Positions 9,252 to 17,889 of a stretch of 64,000 bases of DNA are shown piece after piece. The notes beneath the pieces were generated by a model. The model was not told where the DNA came from. It made no database searches and saw nothing but the letters and a program-made list of their open reading frames with translations. Numbering within the stretch: position 1 is the stretch's first letter; every line of letters starts with the position of its first letter. Source of the stretch: Flagellimonas meridianipacifica (GTDB taxonomy: Bacteria > Bacteroidota > Bacteroidia > Flavobacteriales > Flavobacteriaceae); NCBI RefSeq assembly GCF_003001695.1, contig NZ_PVYX01000002.1, forward strand, positions 930,001-994,000, given 5' to 3'. The translations under genes and the position numbers were made by a program.

Positions 9252-9965
9252 ATGGAAACAGAAAACAAAAAAATATTATTGGTCGAAGACGATCCAAATT
9301 TCGGTATTGTGCTAAAGGATTATCTTTCCATGAATGATTTTGACGTGGTATTGGCAAAAAATGGCATGGAAGGATTTGAGAAGTTCAAGAAAGACAATTA
9401 TGATGTCTGTATCCTGGACGTTATGATGCCCTATAAAGATGGATTCACTTTGGCTAGGGAAATCAGGGAGAAGAATGAGAACGTGCCGATTATTTTTCTC
9501 ACTGCGAAAACCATGAAAGAGGACGTCTTAAAAGGTTATAAAGCTGGTGCTGATGATTATTTGAACAAGCCTTTTGACTCAGAAGTGCTTTTGATGAAGC
9601 TAAAAGCAATACTTCAACGCAAAGCCTCCAGTACTTTGGCAGACAGCAAACAATTTGAATTTCAAATTGGAAACTTCCATTTGAATTCCAAGCTTCGTTT
9701 CCTTAAATATAAAGAAGAAGAGCCTATAAAATTATCTCCAAAAGAAAATGAATTGCTTCGTCTTTTGGCCCTTCATGAAAATGATTTGATGCCAAGAGAA
9801 TTGGCGTTGACCAAAATTTGGAGGGATGATAACTACTTTACTTCCAGAAGTATGGATGTATATATTGCCAAATTAAGAAAGTACTTAAAGCGGGATGATG
9901 TTGTTGAAATTCTCAATATTCATGGGGAAGGTTTCCGATTGGTCATAAAGGCCGAAAACCAATAG
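9252..9965 (+). CDS. OmpR-family response regulator (RprY-like)
   Basis: This 237-aa DNA-binding response regulator is the evident partner of the kinase 6 bp upstream. The receiver domain has the acidic pair in VEDD (residues 11-14), the phosphorylation site Asp56 in CILDVMMP and Lys106 in NKPFD. The C-terminal winged helix (about 135-237) includes LSPKENELLRLL and SRSMDVYIAKLRKYL, typical of the OmpR/PhoB type. The transcription unit ends at a terminator 26 bp after the stop, shared with the convergent gntP. The RprY resemblance is from layout and overall similarity; regulated genes cannot be read from the sequence. Confidence 0.93.
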   Translation: METENKKILLVEDDPNFGIVLKDYLSMNDFDVVLAKNGMEGFEKFKKDNYDVCILDVMMPYKDGFTLAREIREKNENVPIIFLTAKTMKEDVLKGYKAGADDYLNKPFDSEVLLMKLKAILQRKASSTLADSKQFEFQIGNFHLNSKLRFLKYKEEEPIKLSPKENELLRLLALHENDLMPRELALTKIWRDDNYFTSRSMDVYIAKLRKYLKRDDVVEILNIHGEGFRLVIKAENQ

Positions 9966-9991
9966 AAAAGTTGACATAGTTTTATAAGAAA

Positions 9992-10014
9992 GCCACCTTT
10001 TAGGTGGTTTTTTT
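9992..10014. terminator. Intrinsic terminator between convergent response regulator and gntP
   Basis: The stem CCACCT/AGGTGG has a three-base loop, an upstream A-rich arm and seven T's downstream. The T-run reaches the gntP stop codon. It best serves the response-regulator operon on the + strand and may also act on the minus strand. Confidence 0.75.
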
Positions 10015-11347
10015 ATACCAAAACATAGACTAAACTCACGGTTAAGATTCCAACAAATGCCAAAATAGTGGTCATAACTGTCCATGATTTAAAGGTCTGC
10101 TTTTCGGAAATGCCCAAATACTGACCTACCAACCAAAAACCGCTATCATTTACATGGGAAAAAATACTTGCACCCGAAGCAATGGCAATAACCATGCAGG
10201 CCAGTTCTATGGGCTTAAGGGAGGCACCAATCAGTAAGGGTGAAATCAATCCTGCAGCTGTAATCATAGCTACAGTGGAAGACCCTTGTATAATTCGTAC
10301 AATTGCAGCGCTAATGAATGCAAAAGCCAATACGGGAATTCCTGCGTCACTGAGGGAAGTGGCCAGCAGCTCCCCAGCTCCAGTATCGGTCAGTACCTGT
10401 TTGAAAACTCCTCCAGCTCCTGTTAGCAATATAATGGTCCCTGCTGGGGCAAGCGATTTTGTGGTAATGTCAAATAATTGTTTTTTGGAAAATCCTCTCC
10501 GAATACCGAAAACATACCAAGCCAGAATGTTGGCAATAATAAGTGCGGCAAACGGATGCCCAATCAAAGCAATTGCCTGTAGCAGCCATTCCGATTGGAT
10601 TCCAAATACTCCGGTCGCGGTTATGGTATTCAAAAGAATCAAAAAAATGGGCAGGGCAATTATTGATAAAGTTTGCCCTATTGGTGGAAGCGACAGCAGT
10701 TCTTGAGTTTCTTCCTTGGCGGGGGCATCCACGTGTATTCTGGCCGCGATTCGTCTTCCAAACCACAAACCAGCAATTAAGGCTGTTGGAATTCCAGCTA
10801 GAAAGCCAACCAAAATAACCCATCCCAAATCGGCACCAACAATATCTGCTACGGCAATAGGACCAGGGGTTGGTGGAATAAAAGCATGGGTAATGGCCAA
10901 ACCTGCCAATAAGGGTATTGCATACAATAACAGAGACTTACCCGTTTTACGTTGTAGTGCATAAATCATGGGCACTAGGATGATGAAAGCTACGTCGAAA
11001 AATACGGGAATGGCAATTAGGAAGCCAGATACTACCATGGCCGCCGGCGCTTTTTTTAATCCAAACTTGGATATCATAAAATCAGCGATGGTTTTAGCAC
11101 CACCAGATTCCTCCAAAATGGCCCCAAACATAGCTCCCAATCCTACTACGGTGGCCACAAAACCCAATGTATTTCCCATTCCTTTTTGAATGGTCCCTAT
11201 TATTTCTTTGGCATCCAAGCCGGCAATCAATCCAACAGTTATACTACCTATGAGCAAGGCAATGAAAGCGTTGATTTTTAGTCTTAGAATTAGAAAAAGT
11301 AATAGGGCAATTCCTGAAATCACTGCGATAACTAGGGTAGTGGTCAT
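10013..11347 (-). CDS. gntP: GntP-family gluconate permease
   Basis: This is an inner-membrane proton symporter for gluconate or a related sugar acid. The 444-aa product is almost entirely hydrophobic, with about a dozen predicted helices. GntP-family signatures include ESGGAKTIADFMI, IPVFFDVAFIIL, HAFIPPTPGP and a C-terminal SHVNDSGFWLVGQYLG. I start it at the ATG at 11347 (MTTTLVIAVISG) rather than at 11446, because the extra 33 residues are not hydrophobic and would run through a terminator hairpin. The gluconate kinase gene lies 2.3 kb upstream on the same strand, behind an M13 peptidase, so both likely serve gluconate use. Confidence 0.92.
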   Translation of the reverse strand: MTTTLVIAVISGIALLLFLILRLKINAFIALLIGSITVGLIAGLDAKEIIGTIQKGMGNTLGFVATVVGLGAMFGAILEESGGAKTIADFMISKFGLKKAPAAMVVSGFLIAIPVFFDVAFIILVPMIYALQRKTGKSLLLYAIPLLAGLAITHAFIPPTPGPIAVADIVGADLGWVILVGFLAGIPTALIAGLWFGRRIAARIHVDAPAKEETQELLSLPPIGQTLSIIALPIFLILLNTITATGVFGIQSEWLLQAIALIGHPFAALIIANILAWYVFGIRRGFSKKQLFDITTKSLAPAGTIILLTGAGGVFKQVLTDTGAGELLATSLSDAGIPVLAFAFISAAIVRIIQGSSTVAMITAAGLISPLLIGASLKPIELACMVIAIASGASIFSHVNDSGFWLVGQYLGISEKQTFKSWTVMTTILAFVGILTVSLVYVLV

Positions 11348-11390
11348 ATTAATTGGTTTGAAGGTATTTTTTTTCTGTACGCAATGCCTC

Positions 11391-11398
11391 CAAATATA
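11391..11398 (-). promoter_or_regulatory. Possible -7 box for gntP
   Basis: On the minus strand TATATTTG matches TAnnTTTG exactly, 43 bp before the gntP ATG and after the pepO terminator. No TTG occurs at the right distance upstream. The box would let gntP be transcribed alone. Confidence 0.4.
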
Positions 11399-11433
11399 GC
11401 GAAAAGAATGAGGGTTGGAGTTTTTGGAAAGAG

Positions 11434-11459
11434 AAGGGCAAACCATACGGTTTGCCCTT
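11434..11459 (-). terminator. Hairpin terminator after M13 peptidase gene
   Basis: A perfect 11-bp inverted repeat (AAGGGCAAACC with GGTTTGCCCTT) has a four-base loop. It sits 25 bp after the peptidase stop and 86 bp before gntP. The tail on the minus strand (CTCTTTCC) is only moderately T-rich, so termination may be partial. Confidence 0.65.
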
Positions 11460-11484
11460 TAATCTATTTAGGTTAAAAACCGAA

Positions 11485-13533
11485 TTACCAGATTTGTACT
11501 CTCTCTTCTGGTGCTAAATACATTTTATCTCCTTCAACAATGTCAAAAGCATCATAGAATTCTTGAACGTTCAATAAAGGTTGAATTGCCCTTATTTGAC
11601 CTGGGGAGTGAGGGTCCGTCTTTATCTGGGTACGTAAAGCTTCATCCCTTATTTTGGTTCTCCAAACCGTTGCCCAAGACATAAAGAAACGTTGTTCTGG
11701 TGTAAATCCATCTATATTCTCCGGACGACCGTTTTCGGCAAAATGTCTTTGTAAACCATCATAAGCTCCTAGAACCCCACCGAGGTCACCAATGTTTTCA
11801 CCCAAGGTGAACTTACCGTTTACGAAAACTTCGGGCAATACTTCAACTTTGTCATATTGTGCAGCCAATGAACCGCCTCTTTCTGTAAAAGCAGCCAAAT
11901 CTTCCTCAGTCCACCAGTTCTTCAAGTTACCATCTGAATCAAAACGAGAACCACTATCATCAAAAGCGTGTGAAATCTCATGTCCAATTACTGCTCCAAT
12001 TCCACCATAGTTCACCGCTTCATCCGCAGTATAGTTGTAGAAAGGAGGTTGCAAAATAGCTGCTGGGAACACAATTTCATTATTCAGAGGATTGAAATAT
12101 GCATTTACTGTCTGTGGTGACATGCCCCAAGCACTTTTATCAACAGGCTCCCCAATATCAGAGAAGTTATCGTCCTGCTGCCACTTGTCTACGGCAGCCA
12201 TATTATCAAAATAAGTCTTGTCAGAAGACACATCCATAGCAGAATAGTCTTCCCACTTATCTGGATATGCGATTTTGACCGTAAACTTGTTTAACTTTTC
12301 AATAGCCTTTAGCTTGGTAGAATCGCCCATCCAGTCCAATTTTTGGATTCTGGCTTTGTAGGCTTCAATGATGTTGGCAATCATCTTTTCGGCCTTAGCT
12401 TTCGCTTCTGGAGGGAACTTGGCATCCACATATAATTGACCCAACGCTTCGCCTACTGAACGATTTACAGTGGCCAAAGCCCTTTCATCTGAAGGTCTCT
12501 GCTTTTCCGCTCCTCTCAGGTATTTGCTATAAAACTCCCAATTGGCAGTTTCTATCTCGGAAGAAAGCCTACCTGCTGCACTATTAAAAGTGTCCCATCT
12601 CATCAGTGTTTTAAGGTCTTCAATGGGAGTATCCTTTAAAAAGCTATTCAATGCTTTTGTATAATCCAATTGAGTAACAAATAGCGTGTCAAAAGGCTTG
12701 GTAGCACCTAAATCCTTTATCATCTTCTTTACATCAATATTGCTCAACATCTCATCAGCTTCGCTAATAGTCTTTGGATTATTCAAGTTTCTGGCATCTC
12801 TTCGCTCAACTTTGGTCAATCGGGGTTTCGCCAATTGCGTTTCCAATTCCAATATTTTTTCTGAGGCCGCGGTGGCAGATTCTTCACTGTCCCCAATCAT
12901 CTGTAACATCCGTACTATATGCTTTTTGTACTCTTCCCGGATTTCTTTTGATTTATCATCATCATCCAAATAGTAATCTCTATCCGGCAGACCCAAACCG
13001 GAAGGACCCATATACACGGCGTTCATTTTGCTGTTATTTAAATCAGGAAACACACTTATACCGAAAAAAGGTGAGCTTACCGAGGGGTTGGTAGCAAGTA
13101 CGGTTTGTAAATCATTTAAATTCTGGATTCCTTCAATGGCATCCAATGCGGGTTGTAGAGGGGTAATTCCAGCTGCATCACGGGCAGCCGAGTCCAATTT
13201 GGTGTCAAAAATGGCCAAAGCTTTGGCTTGGTCTGTAGTGGCGTCATATTTTCCACTTTCTTTGGCATCGGCCAAAATTTGAAGCACATCCGCATCTGTG
13301 GATTTGCGGAGTACGGAAAAACCACCCCAACGGGTTCGGTCTTCTGGAATCTCGGTATTTTTCATCCAACTTCCATTTACATAGTTATAGAAGTCTTCTT
13401 TTGGACTTACCGTAGTGTCCATGTTTTCAAGAACAATACCCGGTATTTTTTCGACCTGGGCGGTCTCTTTTGATTCCTGTTTACAACTGACAAAAGCAAG
13501 CATTGTAGCTGTAAAAAAGCATAGTTTTTTCAT
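11485..13533 (-). CDS. pepO: M13-family zinc metallopeptidase (PepO-like), lipoprotein
   Basis: This is a neprilysin-type zinc endopeptidase of about 682 aa. A lipoprotein signal ends in LAFVSC (Cys17 from the ATG at 13533), so it is probably tethered in the envelope facing outward. The N-terminal M13 domain includes NFYNYVNGSWMKNTEIP. The catalytic domain has NAYFNPLNNEIVFPAAILQ, the zinc motif HEISH in GAVIGHEISHAFDDSGS, and GENIGDLGG with the third zinc ligand region. The C-terminus VQIW is typical of the family. A second ATG at 13542 would add three residues. It lies between gntP and gntK and is followed by a hairpin, so it is probably its own unit. Confidence 0.93.
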   Translation of the reverse strand: MKKLCFFTATMLAFVSCKQESKETAQVEKIPGIVLENMDTTVSPKEDFYNYVNGSWMKNTEIPEDRTRWGGFSVLRKSTDADVLQILADAKESGKYDATTDQAKALAIFDTKLDSAARDAAGITPLQPALDAIEGIQNLNDLQTVLATNPSVSSPFFGISVFPDLNNSKMNAVYMGPSGLGLPDRDYYLDDDDKSKEIREEYKKHIVRMLQMIGDSEESATAASEKILELETQLAKPRLTKVERRDARNLNNPKTISEADEMLSNIDVKKMIKDLGATKPFDTLFVTQLDYTKALNSFLKDTPIEDLKTLMRWDTFNSAAGRLSSEIETANWEFYSKYLRGAEKQRPSDERALATVNRSVGEALGQLYVDAKFPPEAKAKAEKMIANIIEAYKARIQKLDWMGDSTKLKAIEKLNKFTVKIAYPDKWEDYSAMDVSSDKTYFDNMAAVDKWQQDDNFSDIGEPVDKSAWGMSPQTVNAYFNPLNNEIVFPAAILQPPFYNYTADEAVNYGGIGAVIGHEISHAFDDSGSRFDSDGNLKNWWTEEDLAAFTERGGSLAAQYDKVEVLPEVFVNGKFTLGENIGDLGGVLGAYDGLQRHFAENGRPENIDGFTPEQRFFMSWATVWRTKIRDEALRTQIKTDPHSPGQIRAIQPLLNVQEFYDAFDIVEGDKMYLAPEERVQIW

Positions 13534-13580
13534 TTTAAGCATTAAATTAAATTAGTCTTACCATTAGACGGTAACAAGAG

Positions 13581-13597
13581 GTTTTCGTTACGAAAAC
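13581..13597. promoter_or_regulatory. 17-bp palindrome upstream of M13 peptidase
   Basis: GTTTTCGT and ACGAAAAC form a perfect 8-bp inverted repeat with one central base. It lies 48 bp before the peptidase ATG and 56 bp after the gntK stop. The short spacing and symmetry suggest a dimeric repressor site rather than a terminator. The regulator is unknown. Confidence 0.4.
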
Positions 13598-13652
13598 GAT
13601 GTAAATTTTCACAAGATACCCCAAAAGAAAGTGAAGAAGTGTTAAAACTTAT

Positions 13653-14153
13653 TTAGGATTCGGCAGGATTCGTAATAAACTCGACAATCTTTTCTGGAGA
13701 AAGTGCAATGGAAACTTTGATGGCGTCTGTAGGTGGTTCCAAGGTTTCAAACTGGGATTTAAGTAAATCAATGGGCATAAAATGTGCCTTTCTCTTTTCT
13801 AAACGGGATTTCACTAGCTCAAAAGATCCTTCTAAATAGACAAATTTGAGGGAAGACCCCATATCGTTCTTTAGAATTTCTCTGTATGATGATTTTAAGG
13901 CTGAACAGGCAATAACGGCTCCTCTGGATTTATGTTCTTGTGCGAGTTGATTTAGCGCAACGAGCCAATCATATCGGTCCTCATCGTCCAAGGGTTTACC
14001 GGAAGCCATTTTTTTGATATTAGCCTCCGGATGGAAATCATCACCATCAAAAAAGGGGATGTTCAATTTTAGGGATAACAATTTTCCAATGGTGCTCTTC
14101 CCGGTCCCTGAAACACCCATAATGATAAAAACCATTTGTTTTCTTTCAACCAT
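13653..14153 (-). CDS. gntK: Gluconokinase
   Basis: Gluconokinase phosphorylates D-gluconate to 6-phosphogluconate, feeding the pentose-phosphate or Entner-Doudoroff routes. The 166-aa protein has the P-loop GVSGTGKST near its start, then PFFDGDDFHPEANIKKM, GKPLDDEDRYDWL and IACSALKSSYREIL, all hallmark GntK motifs. I chose the ATG at 14153, which overlaps the miaA stop by 8 bp. An ATG at 14135 (just before the P-loop) is also possible, while the 14204 start would extend into miaA. It is the last gene of a tightly packed minus-strand run. Confidence 0.93.
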   Translation of the reverse strand: MVERKQMVFIIMGVSGTGKSTIGKLLSLKLNIPFFDGDDFHPEANIKKMASGKPLDDEDRYDWLVALNQLAQEHKSRGAVIACSALKSSYREILKNDMGSSLKFVYLEGSFELVKSRLEKRKAHFMPIDLLKSQFETLEPPTDAIKVSIALSPEKIVEFITNPAES

Positions 14154-15063
14154 GGCCGTCAATTTTTGAATTGATCTGAGAAACAATTTCCTTAAAGTCC
14201 GCATCGTACGGGACCCACAGGATATCGGGGTTCTTTCGTAACCAAGTCAGTTGTCTTTTTGCAAATCTCCGGGTATTTTTTTTGATTTCTGAAATGGCAA
14301 AGTCCAAGGTTATTTCCTCATCTAGAAATCGAAAAAGTTCCTTATATCCAACCGTTTGCAATGCATTTAATTTCCGATGATTATATAAGGATTTGGCTTC
14401 TTCCAACAAACCATGTTTTATCATCTCATCCACTCGCAAATTGATTCTCTCGTAAATGATTTCCCTTTCGGCAGTGATGCCAACATATACTGCATCAAAC
14501 GAACGTTTTTCAGCATCTTTTCTCAAAAATGAGGAAAAAGGTTTGCCTGAATGGCGAATGACTTCCAAAGCCCTTATTACACGGTGTGGATTCATTAAAT
14601 CTACTTTCTGATAATACACTGGGTCTTTTTCAAAAAGTTCCTTTTGAAGACTTTCAATACCATTTTGTTCAAGGGTTGTATTGAGTTCTTTCCTTATGTT
14701 AGGAGGTACTTCTGGGAATGTGTCCAATCCATGGATGACCGCATCTGTGTACAAACCGCTTCCGCCCACCATTATTACATAATCATTGTCTTTATATAGC
14801 TCTTCCAATAGATTGATAGCATCTTTTTCAAAATCCCCAACGGAGTAAGATTGTTCAATGCTGGTGTGTTGAATGAAATGATGGGGTACCGATGCAAGCT
14901 CCTCTTCCGAGGGTACCGCTGTGCCAATTCTCATCTCTTTGAAAAACTGCCTAGAATCCGAAGATATGATTTGGGTTTTGAAATATTCGGCAAGGGCAAT
15001 GGCCAATTTGGTCTTTCCAATTGCAGTAGGACCAACCACAACAATCAATTTTTTGGATTTCAT
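14146..15063 (-). CDS. miaA: tRNA dimethylallyltransferase
   Basis: MiaA transfers a dimethylallyl group to N6 of adenosine 37 in tRNAs that read codons starting with U. The 305-aa protein begins KKLIVVVGPTAIGKT (P-loop). It continues with ISSDSRQFFKEMRIGTA, MVGGSGLYTDAV and the C-terminal KKNTRRFAKRQLTWLRK motif of the family. The ATG at 15063 overlaps the stop of the ion-channel gene in an ATGA and is followed by gntK with an 8-bp overlap, so translation of this cluster is probably coupled. Confidence 0.96.
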   Translation of the reverse strand: MKSKKLIVVVGPTAIGKTKLAIALAEYFKTQIISSDSRQFFKEMRIGTAVPSEEELASVPHHFIQHTSIEQSYSVGDFEKDAINLLEELYKDNDYVIMVGGSGLYTDAVIHGLDTFPEVPPNIRKELNTTLEQNGIESLQKELFEKDPVYYQKVDLMNPHRVIRALEVIRHSGKPFSSFLRKDAEKRSFDAVYVGITAEREIIYERINLRVDEMIKHGLLEEAKSLYNHRKLNALQTVGYKELFRFLDEEITLDFAISEIKKNTRRFAKRQLTWLRKNPDILWVPYDADFKEIVSQINSKIDGHG

Positions 15064-15887
15064 AGTAGTTCTCCGCAATTGTAGCAATACTTAGCATCAT
15101 CCCTATGTCCTTCGGCAGAACAGCTCGGACAACACTGTGTGTTGGTATGCACCCATTGCTTTTCCCTACGTTTGTTAAACTCGACCGTTACAATACCAGT
15201 AGGAACAGCTATGATGCCATAACCCATGATCATGATAACCGTTGCCATGAACTGTCCAAGATTGGTTTGGGGCGCAATATCTCCATACCCTACAGTGGTG
15301 AGGGTTACAATGGTCCAATAAATGCTTCGGGGAATACTGGTAAATCCTGCATCGTTTCCTTCTATCAGATACATTAGGGTACCCATTATAATGGAGAGTA
15401 TAATGACCACATAGATAAATACCATGATTTTCGTTCTACTTGCTCTCAAAGCATCTCGTAATTGCGACGCTTCTCCCAAAAATTTTACCAATTTCAGAAT
15501 CCTGAAAATACGGAGTAAACGAAATGCCCTTAAAGCTAGAAGTACTTGGGAACCTGCCAACAAGTATGAAAGATAGAGGGGTATAGTGGACAAAAAATCG
15601 ATAATACCATAAAAACTGAAAATATACTTCCAAGGTTTTTTAATACTGATTATCCGGGCAATGTATTCAAAAGAGAAAAAGACCGTGACTACCCATTCCA
15701 ATGTGAATAAAATTTGATGGTACTTTACGTCTACCTCCTTGACACTTTCCAGCATTACGAGTATAACACTCAACACGATAAGGATAACCAATACAATATC
15801 GAAGAGTTTCCCGAGAGGGGTGTCCGCTTCATAAATGACTTCATGAAGGGAATTTTTCCAACCAGAATGTTTTTTTTGCGCTTTCAA
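15060..15887 (-). CDS. Voltage-gated-type potassium channel with C-terminal zinc-ribbon
   Basis: This six-helix inner-membrane cation channel is 275 aa long. Helix S4 (about 117-136) has arginines at every third position (R120, R123, R126, R129, then K132, K135), a voltage-sensor pattern. The pore loop has the potassium filter TVGYGD at 198-203. After the last helix there is a small C-terminal domain with two Cys pairs (C253/C256 and C268/C271), a zinc-ribbon-like fold I would not expect in a simple channel. No ATG or GTG is available near the start. A TTG at 15887, overlapping the upstream stop as TTGA, is the only sensible start. Confidence 0.88.
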   Translation of the reverse strand: MKAQKKHSGWKNSLHEVIYEADTPLGKLFDIVLVILIVLSVILVMLESVKEVDVKYHQILFTLEWVVTVFFSFEYIARIISIKKPWKYIFSFYGIIDFLSTIPLYLSYLLAGSQVLLALRAFRLLRIFRILKLVKFLGEASQLRDALRASRTKIMVFIYVVIILSIIMGTLMYLIEGNDAGFTSIPRSIYWTIVTLTTVGYGDIAPQTNLGQFMATVIMIMGYGIIAVPTGIVTVEFNKRREKQWVHTNTQCCPSCSAEGHRDDAKYCYNCGELL

Positions 15888-17200
15888 AGGGCAGGGGTTA
15901 ACTCTAAAATTTTGAGTCTGTGCTTTTTTCTTAAATACGATTCAATTATAAAAGTCGTATTCTCATCGCTTCTCATTGGGGTCAATAGCGATTCTAATAT
16001 ATGAATATTATTCATTTGATGGTTGAGTTCGGCATAACCATATCCCTTTAAATGACCATCTTTGATAAGTATAAAACTACTTTCACCAACTTCTCTACCC
16101 TTGTCAAAAAGGGCTATGTTTTTGGAAAACAAGCTATATTTTTCAAAAATCACCTCCCATTTTTGATTTTCATTTTGAATATCCTCACCATTTAGGGAAA
16201 TCTCTTTTAAAGCTTCCAGTTCATGTTCAAGCGACATTTTTTTGATAAAGCTTTTTGCAGAAGAAATCCCATTGAATCCGATACTTTTCGGTATTCGATA
16301 CGAACGTTTCACAATTTCAAGTTCTATCTCGGCGGTTCCGTTGGATGAAAAGTTGATAACGTGGGAATACAGTTTCTTTTTCGTAACATGATTGTGTCTG
16401 GGTCTGGTGCGTTTTACTTCTTGGTATTCTTTTAATATGGCTATAAGTTCGCTGCCAGTTAATTCAAAGGAAACTTTCTTCGTTTCTTTTTGGAGCCTTC
16501 TGGCCAACTGGCCAACGTTGGTAAAGTGCTGGTTGACCCTTTTTTGAATATCTTTTGTCTTTCCTAAAAAAATGATATGGCCATCCTTATCATGCATATA
16601 ATACACACCAGTCTTGGAAGGTAGATTGGAGACTATTTGTAATTGATTTTCAGATAACTCACCATGCTCGGCATCGCGCATTACCTCTTGAATAATAGTC
16701 TTATCTGAATCTTTTGCCAACAACAATTTAAATAGCTTGACTGTAGCAAGTGCGTCTCCATTGGCTCTGTGGCGGTCACTCATGGGTATTCCCAAAGAAC
16801 GAACCAGTTTGCCCAGACTATGGGATTCAGCATCGGGAAGTAGTTTTTTGGACAGGTCTACCGTACATAGGGTCTTCCTTTGATAATCGTACCCTAATCG
16901 CCTAAATTCAGTACGTAGAATACGATAATCAAATTGAGCGTTGTGAGCTACGATTACAGCACCTTCCGTAATTTCCACGATTCGTTTGGCCAATTCATGG
17001 AATTTAGGAGCCGTTCGCAACATTTTGTTATTGATTCCGGTAAGCTTTGATACAAAAGGTTGTATTTCCCTTTCTGGATTAACCAAACTCATAAATCGGT
17101 CTACAATTTCATGACCGTCAAATCTGTAAATGGCTATTTCCATTATACCTTCCTCGTTGTATTGACCTCCGGTACTTTCAATGTCGAGAATGGCGTACAT
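15884..17200 (-). CDS. DEDDh exonuclease fused to a GIY-YIG nuclease domain
   Basis: The N-terminal half (1-165) is a DnaQ-like 3'-5' exonuclease with all acidic residues visible: Asp6 and Glu8 in DIEST, Asp91 in HNAQFD, and His144/Asp149 in HRANGDA. From about 190 to 275 is a UvrC/Cho-like GIY-YIG domain, with GVYY at 198-201, FLGKT at 211-215, Arg221 and Glu251. The C-terminal 160 residues have no motif I recognise. Similar fusions are annotated as DNA polymerase III epsilon or excinuclease Cho in other bacteria, so a DNA repair role is likely. It has 438 aa, lies 17 bp after yggS and overlaps the channel start. Confidence 0.9.
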   Translation of the reverse strand: MYAILDIESTGGQYNEEGIMEIAIYRFDGHEIVDRFMSLVNPEREIQPFVSKLTGINNKMLRTAPKFHELAKRIVEITEGAVIVAHNAQFDYRILRTEFRRLGYDYQRKTLCTVDLSKKLLPDAESHSLGKLVRSLGIPMSDRHRANGDALATVKLFKLLLAKDSDKTIIQEVMRDAEHGELSENQLQIVSNLPSKTGVYYMHDKDGHIIFLGKTKDIQKRVNQHFTNVGQLARRLQKETKKVSFELTGSELIAILKEYQEVKRTRPRHNHVTKKKLYSHVINFSSNGTAEIELEIVKRSYRIPKSIGFNGISSAKSFIKKMSLEHELEALKEISLNGEDIQNENQKWEVIFEKYSLFSKNIALFDKGREVGESSFILIKDGHLKGYGYAELNHQMNNIHILESLLTPMRSDENTTFIIESYLRKKHRLKILELTPAL

Positions 17201-17217
17201 AGAATTGGTGTTGATTA

Positions 17218-17877
17218 CTAGTGGTAATTTCTGGCTCCAAAGATACTACTTCCAATACGTACCATATTGCTTCCTTCTTCAATGGCGATATCATAGTCTC
17301 CGCTCATACCCATAGATAGAATATCCATTTCTGGTAAATCTGTCTTAAGTGAATCATACATTGATTTTAAAAGAACAAATTCTTGGCGAATCTGAGCTTT
17401 ATCCTCTGTAAATGTTGCCATTCCCATTAATCCTTCAATTTTCACGTTCTCAAGGGATTTAAATGTATCGGATGCTATTATTTCTTTCAATTCTTCAATA
17501 TCCAGACCAAATTTGGTCTCTTCTTGGGCAATATGCATTTGAAAAAGACATGAAATGGTACGATTGTGTTTTTTGGCTTGTTTGTTTATCTCTGATAGTA
17601 AACGTAGACTATCCACGCCATGTATCATGGAAACATATTCCGCCATATACTTGACTTTGTTTCTTTGAACATGTCCTATCATGTGCCATTCAATGTCTTT
17701 GGGAAGCTGTTCCCACTTCTGGGTCATATCCTGAATTTTGTTTTCACCAAAAACCCGATGGCCCGTTCCATAGGCCTCGAGAATGTCTTCATTGGGTTTG
17801 GTCTTGGATACAGCCACCAATATTACATGAGATGGAAGTGTGGCCTTTATTTGGTTCAAATTCTCTGTAATGCTCAT
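17218..17877 (-). CDS. YggS-family pyridoxal-phosphate homeostasis protein
   Basis: This 219-aa single-domain TIM-barrel protein binds pyridoxal phosphate and is thought to buffer free PLP; it has no known enzymatic activity. Visible signatures are VAVSKTKP with the PLP lysine (Lys25), FGENKIQDM, WHMIGHVQRNKVK and the C-terminal SMGMSGDYDIAIEEGSNMVRIGSSIFG. It is 12 bp from the DUF1015 gene upstream and 17 bp from the exonuclease downstream, inside the same long minus-strand run. Confidence 0.94.
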   Translation of the reverse strand: MSITENLNQIKATLPSHVILVAVSKTKPNEDILEAYGTGHRVFGENKIQDMTQKWEQLPKDIEWHMIGHVQRNKVKYMAEYVSMIHGVDSLRLLSEINKQAKKHNRTISCLFQMHIAQEETKFGLDIEELKEIIASDTFKSLENVKIEGLMGMATFTEDKAQIRQEFVLLKSMYDSLKTDLPEMDILSMGMSGDYDIAIEEGSNMVRIGSSIFGARNYH

Positions 17878-17889
17878 CTGTAGAACAAT

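Noticed and set aside
10182..10706. 174-codon + strand frame inside gntP
   Set aside because: It is antisense to a clear permease gene; the reading frame is open because of the hydrophobic codon bias of the real gene.
11348..11446. Longer N-terminus of gntP
   Set aside because: The extension is not hydrophobic and would run through the upstream terminator hairpin; the ATG at 11347 gives a normal GntP start.
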